Assembly: GCA_963789565.1 (NCBI GenBank)
Contig: CAWBKX010000002.1
Coordinates: 558,001 to 622,000, forward strand
DNA from: CALAGB01 sp963789565
GTDB taxonomy: Bacteria > Chloroflexota > Chloroflexia > Thermomicrobiales > Thermomicrobiaceae
Direction: 5' to 3'
DNA: 64,000 nucleotides
A program made the translations under genes and the position numbers. The notes beneath the pieces were generated by a model. It did no database searches, was not told the DNA's origin, and worked only from the letters and a program-made list of their open reading frames with translations. This document shows, in pieces, positions 43,301-51,398 of this stretch (the stretch's first letter is position 1; every line of letters begins with the position of its first letter).

Positions 43301-43848
43301 GCGGTCATATCGCGGCCGTCGGTTTCGACCTCTACACTCGAATGCTGGCAACCGCAGTTGAGGAGGTTCGGCTGGGACATCCAATCGAAGAGCCGGAACC
43401 GGTCTCTATCGATCTGCCAATCGAGGCGATTATTCCGGAGAATTATGCCGGCAACGAAGAGGTTCGCGTCGATCTCTACAAGAAGTTCGCATCGGTGCGC
43501 AGCTACGGCGAGCTGCGTGACTTGCAGGAGGAATTGATCGATCGCTTTGGACCGATGCCTGAATCCGTGGTGCGTCTGACGGAACTTGCGAGGCTGCGCG
43601 TGCGAGCAGGTCAGCTTGGAATCACGTCAATCATTGAACGCGAGGGCGAGATCTACATCCGGCCGGTGATCGGGTCGAGGATGAACCAGACCGAGCTACG
43701 TGACGAAATCGGCGACGGGGTTTACATCACACCCAATCAGGTGCGCATGACGTCCTCTCGTCTGTCGGTCGACATATGGAGAGCGGTCGTCACGGTCATT
43801 GAGGCCGTCGAGAATTGCGATGCGACGGTGCTGGCAACCGCGAGCTGA
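40345..43848 (+). CDS. mfd: Transcription-repair coupling factor Mfd
   Basis: A 1167-residue ATPase that removes stalled RNA polymerase and recruits UvrA. The N-terminal UvrB-homology part (to about 340) includes SQRGGIVDVFPP. The polymerase-interaction (CarD-like) domain is at about 505-580 (GSYVVHTEHGIARYAGIVRL). The RecG-like translocase has Walker A CGDVGYGKTEVALRAAF, the DEEQ box IIDEEQRFGVAH, MTATPIPRTLYMALSG and QLRGRVGRS. The TRCF domain D7 is at the end (NEEVRVDLYKKFASV). GTG 40345 has AAGGA 9 bases upstream. It is full length. Confidence 0.97.
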   Translation: MSLGGVIPLLMRDTWFTAFRASVDQLPRSRALEVDDLPVAARAACLAGLVAAHNRPIVIVTSRQDSAEELAGLVAAYLGEQPLVWPATEALPYEQLPLDRTTSARRVEILAGLADGSTNVVIVPANGLAQIVSPPEQLDHERLSLATGQRLRLDQFILASLAQGYDLVPMVTEPGQISQRGGIVDVFPPSSDHAIRIDLFGDEIESIRYFDTETQRSVQRIEQIELLPPIEVSLADASRAAAELGGLETHTLRPEVEEEWQRLLHRVEQRDIKTGIELVARYLLQSAGSILDYLPDDHLLVFIEPSSIRLAIEQLEAQSEELREALESAGELPYGLKSTYHDWSAISDRLRETRQLAFGNIPIGWTPSVARPIGEMSMFATEMTSYGGRLDRMMERIRELIADEWSIVIATEQAQRLREVLEEQEIFPRVRKGNAGAPSVVHPPSPGTVEVVHARLNGGWSNDEIKLILLSDREIFGYRHVVRPTPQRRSTTNPLVLERLEAGSYVVHTEHGIARYAGIVRLTLNDVEREYLLLEYADNDRLYLPIDQIDRITPYEGGGLSPKLTRLGSPEWARIKQRVRRAVREMAFDLLQLYAARESAQGAPMGTDSIWDHELQESFPYKETPDQLKAIQDVKLDLEQVRPMDRLVCGDVGYGKTEVALRAAFKAVNSGFQVAILVPTTVLALQHTRSFQSRLAPFPVRIEMLSRLRTRQEQKHILDDLEDGRVDIVIGTHRLLQTDVRFRRLGLLIIDEEQRFGVAHKEMLKRARTDVHVLTMTATPIPRTLYMALSGIRDLSVINTPPRDRTPIRTFVTPAGDRLVREAILRELSRGGQIYFVHNRVQSIHHVLQHLEHLVPEAKFGVGHGQMDEHELERVMLAFVENEFDVLICTTIIESGVDIPNVNTVIIDQSNNFGLTQLYQLRGRVGRSNHRAYAYLLYDDKRALSQEAVARLEAIQEATELGAGFQIALRDLEIRGAGNILGAEQSGHIAAVGFDLYTRMLATAVEEVRLGHPIEEPEPVSIDLPIEAIIPENYAGNEEVRVDLYKKFASVRSYGELRDLQEELIDRFGPMPESVVRLTELARLRVRAGQLGITSIIEREGEIYIRPVIGSRMNQTELRDEIGDGVYITPNQVRMTSSRLSVDIWRAVVTVIEAVENCDATVLATAS

Positions 43849-43854
43849 ACCGAA

Positions 43855-46221
43855 TCAGTCGCGCAGATACGCGATGGTTGCGCCCTCTCCGCCCTCGTTT
43901 CGCTCGGCTAGCTGAAACCGATCGACGACCGGGTGTGAGCGCAATAGTTCGTGAACCTCCGACCGCAGTGCTCCGGTCCCCTTGCCGTGAATGATGCGCA
44001 CCGAGGGCAATCCTGCCCGCGCAGCCGAGTCGAGATAGCGATCGAGCGTATCCCCAACTTCATGTACCCGCATGCCGAGCAGGTGAATCTCCGGGTCGAC
44101 TGGTGGTGCGGCGGGCAACGTGGTCGTGCGAATGGTTCGTCGTTGCGGTTCCGGACGCGACTCACGTCGAACCGCGGTTACCGGCTGGGTCAGCCTGAAC
44201 GAACCAGTGGCAACTTCGACGCTCTCCCCGTCTTCGGAGATGCCCACGACCTCTCCACTGATCCCCACGGTCGGCAAATTCACCCAGTCGCCAATCCGAA
44301 TTGGCTCAGGTCGTACTTGTGCCGGACGTCTGCGACGCGCGGCACGACGAAGCGTCTCCTCGACCTGTTTCACCTCTTCCGGTTTTGGAGCAGCTTCTGG
44401 TTCGTCCGAGGTGGGGATCGGCCGCTCCGCTTGACGTCGTGCTCGACGCACGAGTTCGCGCGCCTCACCTACTTCCTGTTCGAGCTCGGCGATCGCGTCT
44501 TGCCGCGCGTTGGAGCGAGCCAACTCTGCTTCTCGGAGGGCGGAGTCCGCTTCGGCACGCAAGCGCTTGGCATCGTCGAGTTCGGCACTTGCCTGCATCA
44601 GCGCCGCCTCTGCTTCGTTGCGACGTGCCATGATGTGAGCGAGCAGATCATCGACGTGCTCGGCTCCAGGATCAAGATAACCTCGCGCGTCGTCAGCGAT
44701 CGCCGACGGCAGTCCCAGCCGTTGCGCGATGGCCAGCGCGTTTGACCTTCCTGGCACGCCGGTGATGAGACGGTAGGTTGGTCTCAGCGTCGCGAGGTCG
44801 AATTCCGCGCTGGCGTTCTCAACGCCTTCGGTCGCATAGGCGAACGTCTTCAGTTCTGAGTAATGCGTCGTCACGATGGCCAGCGTCCCACGATCCAAGA
44901 GCGCCGTGATGATCGCCCGCGCCAACGCGGAGCCCTCCTGCGGATCAGTCCCAGCGGCGATCTCATCAATCAGCACCAGACTGCGTGGTCCGGCTGCCCG
45001 CAACATGGCGATGATCTTGGTCATGTGGCTCGAAAAGGTCGACAAGCTCTGCTCGATACTCTGCTCGTCGCCAATGTCGGCAAAGATTCCGTCGAAGACG
45101 CTCATCCCGGATCCGTCGGCCGCCGGTATAAACATGCCGGACTGCATCATCATTGCGAGCAGACCAACGTTCTTGATCGCGACCGTCTTGCCACCGGTGT
45201 TCGGTCCGGTGACGACCAGAATCCGCTGCCCATCGCCAAGTCGAATATCGACTGGCACGACGGTCTCGGACGGTAAGAGCGGGTGACGTGCCTGCCGAAG
45301 ATCGACTGACTGCGCTCCATCGCTTTCCCCATCGAGCACCTCCGGCTCGCGAGCGCGCATGTCGAAAGACAGGCGCGCCTTTGCGAGCGCCATGTCGATC
45401 GCCGCGACCGCCTCCACGGTTTGACTCAGCTCCGGCGACGCAGCGCTGATCTGTTCCGATCGCACGCGAAGAATGCGCTCGATCTCATGCTCTTCGGCCA
45501 TCTGCAGCTCGCGCCACTGATTGTTGAGCTGCACGACGTCCATCGGTTCGACGAAAAGCGTCTGGCCGCTGGCGGACGTACCGTGAACGACGCCTGGAAC
45601 CTGAGTTCGTCGATCGGCCCGCACAGGGATCACGTAGCGTCCCTCGCGCATCGTCACAATTGGTTCCTGGATCGCGCTGTTCGGGCCTGTATCCGCAATC
45701 ATGCGATTCAGTCGATCAAGCAGCCGCCGATGCGCGACTCGTACGTCGCGACGAATGTCACCGAGCTGTGGCGAGGCGCTGTCCAGGATTTCGCCACGCG
45801 AGCCGACCGTCCGCGCGAGATCGGCATCCAGACTTGTAAAATTGCCAATCGCCTCGACGAACTCGGCGAGCAGTGGATAGCTCTCGTCCCATTTGTTTTG
45901 ATAGTAGGTCCTGCGCAGTGAACCCGACGACTGAACCGTGTCGAGCACCTCACGGAGATCGGTTGGCTGCAGGATGAAACCGAGTCGCGCCCGCTCCACC
46001 GTATCCCGGATGTCTCGCACTCCGCCAACGGTGAACGACGGGTTCCGGCTGGCAAGGTCGACGGCCTCACGCGTGACCGACAATAGGTAGCGAACCTGAG
46101 TGACGTCGCTGGTGGGACCGATTTCAAGGGCACGCTCGGCCGCCACCGAAAACTGGCAGCGCTGCGACAACATTTCAAGTAGTCTGGGAAACTCAAGTAC
46201 GCGAGCGGAGTCGAGCGACAC
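43855..46221 (-). CDS. mutS2: MutS2 endonuclease/ATPase with Smr domain
   Basis: A 788-residue MutS2, implicated in resolving recombination intermediates and rescuing collided ribosomes. Clamp and lever regions lead to Walker A VTGPNTGGKTVAIKN, Walker B LVLIDEIAAGTDPQEGSALA and THYSELKTFAYA. A charged coiled coil (about 505-600) precedes an SH3-like stretch (IRIGDWVNLPTVGISGEVVG) and the C-terminal Smr domain with IIHGKGTGALR. The usual Smr LDLRG motif reads IHLLGMRV. GTG 46221 with AAGGA 7 bases upstream was chosen; ATG 46236 is an alternative. It is convergent with mfd. Confidence 0.95.
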   Translation of the reverse strand: MSLDSARVLEFPRLLEMLSQRCQFSVAAERALEIGPTSDVTQVRYLLSVTREAVDLASRNPSFTVGGVRDIRDTVERARLGFILQPTDLREVLDTVQSSGSLRRTYYQNKWDESYPLLAEFVEAIGNFTSLDADLARTVGSRGEILDSASPQLGDIRRDVRVAHRRLLDRLNRMIADTGPNSAIQEPIVTMREGRYVIPVRADRRTQVPGVVHGTSASGQTLFVEPMDVVQLNNQWRELQMAEEHEIERILRVRSEQISAASPELSQTVEAVAAIDMALAKARLSFDMRAREPEVLDGESDGAQSVDLRQARHPLLPSETVVPVDIRLGDGQRILVVTGPNTGGKTVAIKNVGLLAMMMQSGMFIPAADGSGMSVFDGIFADIGDEQSIEQSLSTFSSHMTKIIAMLRAAGPRSLVLIDEIAAGTDPQEGSALARAIITALLDRGTLAIVTTHYSELKTFAYATEGVENASAEFDLATLRPTYRLITGVPGRSNALAIAQRLGLPSAIADDARGYLDPGAEHVDDLLAHIMARRNEAEAALMQASAELDDAKRLRAEADSALREAELARSNARQDAIAELEQEVGEARELVRRARRQAERPIPTSDEPEAAPKPEEVKQVEETLRRAARRRRPAQVRPEPIRIGDWVNLPTVGISGEVVGISEDGESVEVATGSFRLTQPVTAVRRESRPEPQRRTIRTTTLPAAPPVDPEIHLLGMRVHEVGDTLDRYLDSAARAGLPSVRIIHGKGTGALRSEVHELLRSHPVVDRFQLAERNEGGEGATIAYLRD

Positions 46222-46399
46222 TGTGGCGTCCTTCATCGATTGAGCGTGAGTGAGATGCTGAAGACGGCGACACGCGAACCGGCCGCCGAACTCAAGCTCC
46301 TTGAATTGAATCAAAAATCAGATGGAACGACCGCACGACGGCAGTGATTCCGGCGCCGCGAGTCAAAGGAATTGTCCGAATTTTCAGACTGACAAATCG

Positions 46400-46966
46400 T
46401 CAGGGCGTCGCTACAGGTTGCAGGATCGCTGGAACAATCCCCGGAGTTGCCGTATCGACCGTGTCATACAGATAGGGCGAAAGCCGCACTAACTGGTCGA
46501 CCAGGATCGAGCCGTCATATTCGCTGACCAGCCAGGACGTTCCCCAGCCATCTGGCAGCTTGTGGACCGTGTTGTTGGAAACCTGGGTGAGAACCGTCAG
46601 CATGGCCGACGACAGGACGGCAGACAGCAAAATGAGCCCAATCACTCCAACCACGCCGCCACGGAACTCCATCGAAATGTGGCTCTGCAGTCGAGCAATG
46701 CGGAAGGAGCGGAGCAAAAGATAGTCCGCTCCGACTCCGGCCGCGAGCATCAGAAGCAAGAAAGCTCCGAAATCGGCGATGTTGCGATCGATGGGGATGA
46801 AGACGTGCGACATCACCTGTCCAAGCGGTTTGTAGAAGAACGCGGCGAACAACGTGGAGAAGACGAGAGACAGCAACCCCACCACGGAGCGGCCAATCCC
46901 AGCGAAGAATGCTGCGGTGAAGACACCGAGGAAGACCACGACGACGATAAAATCAACCGTGTTCAT
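46400..46966 (-). CDS. cvpA: CvpA-family membrane protein
   Basis: A 188-residue protein with four transmembrane helices of the CvpA type (VDFIVVVVFLGVFTAAFFAG, GRSVVGLLSLVFSTLFAAFF, FGAFLLLMLAAGVGADYLLL, VVGVIGLILLSAVLSSAMLT) and a short external tail. CvpA proteins are implicated in envelope homeostasis and colicin V production. ATG 46966 has GGGAG 7 bases upstream. The cvpA-mutS2 order matches the Bacillus yshB-polX-mutS2 neighbourhood, without polX. It is divergent from lexA. Confidence 0.88.
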   Translation of the reverse strand: MNTVDFIVVVVFLGVFTAAFFAGIGRSVVGLLSLVFSTLFAAFFYKPLGQVMSHVFIPIDRNIADFGAFLLLMLAAGVGADYLLLRSFRIARLQSHISMEFRGGVVGVIGLILLSAVLSSAMLTVLTQVSNNTVHKLPDGWGTSWLVSEYDGSILVDQLVRLSPYLYDTVDTATPGIVPAILQPVATP

Positions 46967-47045
46967 GACACGCTCCCTTGCTGCCGAATCGGGTCGGCGC
47001 GGCCATGCTCCCCGTCAGCGAAACGAATTCGCACGTACGCAATCG

Positions 47046-47075
47046 TTGACACGAACATCTGTTCGCACCTATAAT
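47046..47075 (+). promoter_or_regulatory. lexA promoter with a LexA (SOS) box in its spacer
   Basis: TTGACA (47046-47051) and TATAAT (47070-47075) are perfect consensus elements 18 bases apart. The spacer begins with CGAACATCTGTTCG (47052-47065), a symmetric GAAC-N4-GTTC box of the Gram-positive (Cheo) type. LexA bound here would block its own promoter. The divergent cvpA gene starts 80 bases to the left. Confidence 0.92.
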
Positions 47076-47127
47076 GCCGGTAGGTAACCAGACTTTATGG
47101 TTACACAGGGCGAAGGCAGGGCAGGTT

Positions 47128-47772
47128 ATGGCACGAAACCTTTCGCGAAGACAACAGGCGATGCTGGAATACATCGAGCAGTTCCTCGATGAGAGCAACT
47201 ACCCACCCACCATTCGCGAGATCCAGCGCGATCTGAGCATCTCGTCGACCAGTGTTGTCGACTACAACCTTAATATCCTTGAGCAGCGCAACCTGATCCG
47301 TCGCAACCGCAACATCTCGCGCGGTATCGAGGTTATTGGCCGGATTCCGGCGAGCCACAACATCGTTCGCGTTCCGCTCGTTGGGCAGATCGCGGCTGGT
47401 CTGCCGATACCCGTCCTCGATGATTTTGTACAGGACGAATTGACCGAACAATTGGAGATTAGTACTGATTTGGTCGGGAGCCGAGAACACGGTCTGTTCG
47501 CTCTGCGGGTCAAGGGTTTGTCGATGATTGACGCGCTGATCAACGACGGGGATATCGTGATCTTGCGCCATCAGGACACCTGCGAAAATGGCGAGACGGT
47601 TGCCGTGTGGCTGCGCAGCGAAAAAGAGACCACGCTCAAGCGGTTTTATACCGAGGGCGACCGGGTGCGGCTGCAGCCGGCCAATGCGTCGATGGATCCG
47701 ATCTACACGTCGGCGGACAACGTCGAGATTCAGGGCAAACTCGTCACCGTCGTTCGGCCATACCTCAATTAG
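47128..47772 (+). CDS. lexA: SOS-response repressor LexA
   Basis: A 214-residue repressor and self-cleaving protease. The winged helix-turn-helix covers residues 1-65 (PPTIREIQRDLSISSTSVVD). The autocleavage bond is Ala90-Gly91 in VGQIAAGLPI. The catalytic dyad is Ser132 in VKGLSMIDALINDGD and Lys171 in TTLKRFY. In the frame an earlier ATG exists at 47074, but ATG 47128 fits the family N-terminus and lies downstream of the promoter's -10, whereas 47074 is inside the -10 itself. An SOS box upstream shows autoregulation. Confidence 0.97.
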   Translation: MARNLSRRQQAMLEYIEQFLDESNYPPTIREIQRDLSISSTSVVDYNLNILEQRNLIRRNRNISRGIEVIGRIPASHNIVRVPLVGQIAAGLPIPVLDDFVQDELTEQLEISTDLVGSREHGLFALRVKGLSMIDALINDGDIVILRHQDTCENGETVAVWLRSEKETTLKRFYTEGDRVRLQPANASMDPIYTSADNVEIQGKLVTVVRPYLN

Positions 47773-47903
47773 AGATGAGATCAGCGTTTCGCCGATCGAG
47801 ACGTCGCGCTCGATTGCCGGCCATGCTAGAACTGCGTGTCGCCCGCTCGGTTGAGCGCGATCGATACGTCGTCAGTACGAGCTAACGCTGGGGTGCCGCG
47901 TCT

Positions 47904-49127
47904 GTGAGCCTCAAAACCCTGCGCCGACCATCCGTCATGATGCTCGGCACGTTTGGTCTTCGCCCGAAGGCAACGTTGCGGGCTCGCGCCCTCGGCATCG
48001 CCGCGGCCCTTTCGCAACAATTCGAGTTCTCACTAACCACCACGCCGTGGGACCGCCCAGCTGACCGAGGAAAGCGTACGGTCGAACAGGGGGTTCCGGT
48101 GCTCAATACCCGCTCAGTCCATCCACTCATCTTCCCGCTCGCGATTCGCGAAATGATTCGCGAAACCCAGCGGCACAACGCGAAGATCGTTCACCTGTTC
48201 AAACCCAAAGGCTTTGGAGATCTGGCCGCGCGTCGATTGGTGCGCCAACTCCCGGTCGTGGTCGACATGGACGATTGGGAGGGCAACGGTGGCTGGAACG
48301 ACATTGGTGGTTACGGTCCGCTAGAGCGACATCTGTTCGATTGGCAGGAACGGACTTGGCCGCGAAAGGCGGCATCGGTCACAGTCGCGAGCCGGGCACT
48401 ACAACGTCGCGCGCTCGATCTCGGCGCGTCGGATGACGCCGTGTTTTACGTTCCCAATGGACTGACCCGCGACCACTTCAGACTGCTTCACGACGCGAGC
48501 CGCGACGACGTCCCAGATCCAATTCGCTCCACAGTGAAAGATCGACGCGTCCTGCTGCTGTACACGCGCTTTGTCGAATTCCCACCCACGATGGCGGCCA
48601 AAATCATCGTCGGAGTTCGCGAGCAGCTCCCGGACGCTGTCATGTTGATTGTGGGAGCATCAGCGGAAGGGCGCGCCGAAGAAGAGCTTCGTGTGTTGCT
48701 GCGGCAGTCCGGTGCGACTGACTCAGTGATCTTCACCGGATGGTCAGAACCAGCCACAATTCCGGCATTGTTGCAGCTCGCGGAGGTCGCCGTGCACCCA
48801 TTTGACGACAGTGTCGTGAACCGCTCCAAGTGCTCGGTCAAACTGCTCGAACTCATGGCGTCGGGAATCCCCGTCGTCACGAACAGCGTTGGTGAAAATG
48901 CCTCGATGATCGAGGACGGAGTTTCCGGGATCCTCGCGGCTCCAGGCAGCGGCGAAGCAATGATCCGATATGCCGTCGAGCTCCTCCGCGATCGCACCCG
49001 ATCATGTGTCATGGGGGACGCTGCCCAGCGTCGCGTTGCGAACCAGTTTCTTTGGGAGCAGATTGTTCCGACCGTTGCACGGGCCTACGAGCATGCTCTG
49101 GAAAGCCAACTGGCTCCTCGCTCTTGA
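47904..49127 (+). CDS. GT4-family glycosyltransferase
   Basis: A 407-residue GT-B fold glycosyltransferase. The N-terminal half starts PSVMMLGTFGLRPKATLRAR and includes KIVHLFKPKGFGDLAARRLV. The donor-binding half has VPNGLTRDHF, IFTGWSEPATIPALLQLAEV and the family signature KCSVKLLELMASGIPVVTNS, followed by GENASMIEDG. It uses a nucleotide sugar to build a glycan or glycolipid; linkage and sugar are unknown. GTG 47904 has GGGG about 10 bases upstream; an internal ATG at 47937 is an alternative. It stands 131 bases after lexA with no operon partner. Confidence 0.88.
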   Translation: MSLKTLRRPSVMMLGTFGLRPKATLRARALGIAAALSQQFEFSLTTTPWDRPADRGKRTVEQGVPVLNTRSVHPLIFPLAIREMIRETQRHNAKIVHLFKPKGFGDLAARRLVRQLPVVVDMDDWEGNGGWNDIGGYGPLERHLFDWQERTWPRKAASVTVASRALQRRALDLGASDDAVFYVPNGLTRDHFRLLHDASRDDVPDPIRSTVKDRRVLLLYTRFVEFPPTMAAKIIVGVREQLPDAVMLIVGASAEGRAEEELRVLLRQSGATDSVIFTGWSEPATIPALLQLAEVAVHPFDDSVVNRSKCSVKLLELMASGIPVVTNSVGENASMIEDGVSGILAAPGSGEAMIRYAVELLRDRTRSCVMGDAAQRRVANQFLWEQIVPTVARAYEHALESQLAPRS

Positions 49128-49306
49128 CATCGGTGCGAATAGGACACGAGTTGATTAACCGCCACCCGAACGTTCGCGCATCTTGCACAAACTAACGCCC
49201 TCTGCTTTACGTATCGCACATAGCCTGTTACGATCCTGTTCGTACGCCGACAACCGAGCAGTGGTCAGAGTTCAGACGCCATCACTTCGCTGGAGGGGGA
49301 CGTTAG

Positions 49307-49993
49307 ATGGACATCGGACGCTCGATTTCGTACGTGTTCGAAGACAAGTCATGGCTCAGCAAGATCTTGATTGGCGGACTCTTGTCGATCATTCCGATCT
49401 TTGGTTGGGCCGTCGTTCTGGGATATTGGATTCGCACCTCGTTGAATGTGGCTAACGGTTACGAGCTCCCACTTCCGGAATGGAACGACTTCGGTGGTGA
49501 CTTCATTCGCGGGTTCAAAGCCTGGCTGGCGTTGGTCGTCTGGGCACTTCCGCTGATCGTCCTGGCATTCTGCGCGGTGGTTCCGCTCGCAGCTGTCAGT
49601 AATTCATCCAACGGGGCGCTATCGGCCTTCGGCGGACTCCTGTTCGTTGGAGTCTGGGGCGTCGACGTGATTCTCGGATTGGCCATCGCCTTCATTGCAC
49701 CCGTAGTTGTTGGACGCGTCGTGATGCAAAACAGCGTCTCAGCGGCCTTCGATTTCGCGGGGATCATCGCTACGGCGCGAGCCAACGCGGTGCCGCTCTT
49801 GATGATCGTCGGGATGACCCTTGTACTGCGCTTCGCTGCCAGCTTCGGCATTATTCTCTGCGGTGTGGGAGTTCTGTTCACTGGGTTCCTTTCTATTGTC
49901 ATGTTGAGCCATCTCTATGGCCAGTTCTGGCGCCAGATGGGAAGCTACGCTCCAGTCAATACTGGTTCGATCGTCCCTGGGCCAAGCATCTAG
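49307..49993 (+). CDS. DUF4013 polytopic membrane protein
   Basis: A 228-residue membrane protein of the DUF4013 family. The N-terminus reads ISYVFEDKSWLSKILIGGLL followed by SIIPIFGWAVVLGYWIRTSL and ELPLPEWNDFGGDFIRGFKA, the family signature, then about five further helices. Function is unknown in all members I know of. ATG 49307 follows GGAGGGGGACG, a clear ribosome binding site. A hairpin terminator lies at 50030-50057. Confidence 0.85.
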   Translation: MDIGRSISYVFEDKSWLSKILIGGLLSIIPIFGWAVVLGYWIRTSLNVANGYELPLPEWNDFGGDFIRGFKAWLALVVWALPLIVLAFCAVVPLAAVSNSSNGALSAFGGLLFVGVWGVDVILGLAIAFIAPVVVGRVVMQNSVSAAFDFAGIIATARANAVPLLMIVGMTLVLRFAASFGIILCGVGVLFTGFLSIVMLSHLYGQFWRQMGSYAPVNTGSIVPGPSI

Positions 49994-50029
49994 GTTCGAT
50001 CCGACCGTCCACTACCTCGACATCCGACA

Positions 50030-50057
50030 CCCGAGGCGAACGTGTGGTCGCCTCGGG
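50030..50057 (+). terminator. Terminator after the DUF4013 gene
   Basis: A perfect 10-bp stem (CCCGAGGCGA/TCGCCTCGGG) with an 8-base loop is followed by the T-rich run TTCGTTGTT, 37 bases past the stop codon. Confidence 0.75.
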
Positions 50058-50182
50058 TTCGTTGTTCGGCGGATCGCAGCCGTCCGATGTCGCAACCTGC
50101 CGCACGAGCGTCGCACGTTCAACCCATGGTCGCGGGACTGGCTGAGCACCGCATGATGTTAGCTCAATCCAACACAAGAAGT

Positions 50183-50212
50183 TTGACACTATACGACTCA
50201 AGATTGTACAAT
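50183..50212 (+). promoter_or_regulatory. Sigma-70 promoter of the dnaJ-like gene
   Basis: TTGACA (50183-50188), an 18-base spacer and TACAAT (50207-50212) lie 43 bases before the start codon. No CIRCE repeat is visible, so heat-shock control by HrcA is not indicated. Confidence 0.75.
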
Positions 50213-50254
50213 AGAGGCGTTCGGGTTTTGCGTGTTGATTGATCCGAGGGGTCG

Positions 50255-51289
50255 ATGCAGTTCAAAGATTATTACCAGATACTGGAAGTACCTCGAGACG
50301 CCGACGAGAAGGCGATCAAAACCGCCTATCGTAAAAAGGCACGCCAGTATCACCCGGACGTCAACAAGACCGACGCCTCCGCCGAAGAGAAGTTCAAAGA
50401 GATCAACGAGGCTCATGAGGTCCTGAAGGATCCCGAGAAGCGTGCCCGTTACGATCGCTATGGATCCGACTGGGAGCGCTATCAGCAGACCACGTCAAGC
50501 GGCCCTACGACTTCGCCAGGCGATTTCTCCGATTGGTTTTCCGGCGGGCGCTCAACCGGCCGAGGAACGCGATACGAGCAGCAGACCGGCGACTCATCAG
50601 GGTTCTCGGACTTCTTTGAAACGTTGTTCGGCGATACGTTCGGCCGCACCACGACCAGGCGGCGTCCACGCCCTCAGCCACAACGTGGGCAGGACTTCGA
50701 GTATGCGCTGGACATCAGCGTGGCGGACGCCTATTCCGGCACGACGCGGCGCTTCGACGTTCAGGTGCAGGAGCAATGTGAAACCTGTCACGGCACAGGG
50801 CTGAGCGGGTCAAGCGTCTGTCCGGTCTGTAATGCAGACGGGTACATCCGTCGCACCAAGACACTTGAGGTCAAGGTGCCGGCAGGTGTCCGCACCGGCT
50901 CGAAGGTCCGCATTGCCGGCCAGGGTTCGCCAGGAGTTTCGGGCGGTCCAAACGGGGATATCTATCTCAACATCACGATCAAGCCAGATCCTCGTTTCGA
51001 GCTCGAAGGCGACAACATCAGAACCGAAGTCGACGTTCCGCTCTACACTGCGATTCTTGGCGGTGAAGTGCGCGTCCCGACAATGGACGGTCCGGTCGAG
51101 CTACGGATTCCCAAGGGGACGCAGAACGGCCAACTGTTCCGTCTGCGCGGCAAGGGGATGGCGTCGCTCAACGGCAAGCCACGTGGTGACCTGCTGGCGC
51201 GCCTCAAAGTGCGATTGCCGACCGATCTCAACGAGCATGAGCTCGAGCTCTTTGAGCAGCTGCGCGATTCACGAATCGTGAAGGTCTAG
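50255..51289 (+). CDS. DnaJ-family co-chaperone with a reduced zinc finger
   Basis: A 344-residue J-domain protein. The J domain (residues 1-66) has KAIKTAYRKKARQYHPDVNK with the HPD motif needed to stimulate DnaK. A Ser/Gly/Thr-rich linker with phenylalanines follows. Where canonical DnaJ has four CxxCxGxG repeats, only CETCHGTG and CPVCNADG remain, enough for at most one zinc site. The two substrate-binding beta domains follow (LEVKVPAGVRTGSKVRIAGQ and EVDVPLYTAILGGEVRVPTM). It is intermediate between type I DnaJ and type II CbpA. No dnaK or grpE is adjacent. Confidence 0.9.
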   Translation: MQFKDYYQILEVPRDADEKAIKTAYRKKARQYHPDVNKTDASAEEKFKEINEAHEVLKDPEKRARYDRYGSDWERYQQTTSSGPTTSPGDFSDWFSGGRSTGRGTRYEQQTGDSSGFSDFFETLFGDTFGRTTTRRRPRPQPQRGQDFEYALDISVADAYSGTTRRFDVQVQEQCETCHGTGLSGSSVCPVCNADGYIRRTKTLEVKVPAGVRTGSKVRIAGQGSPGVSGGPNGDIYLNITIKPDPRFELEGDNIRTEVDVPLYTAILGGEVRVPTMDGPVELRIPKGTQNGQLFRLRGKGMASLNGKPRGDLLARLKVRLPTDLNEHELELFEQLRDSRIVKV

Positions 51290-51398
51290 TCGCTCCGAGG
51301 AGATCATCCCGCCCTTCGCCGAGCGCGTGTTATAGTACTCGATGGTCCACGAGAGTCCTGCTCGCGGGCCGTTGGGTGTGCCTGACAGGGGGTTCGGC

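Noticed and set aside
50161..50254. CIRCE/HrcA element ahead of dnaJ
   Set aside because: No TTAGCACTC-N9-GAGTGCTAA-like repeat is present; only a sigma-70 promoter is visible.
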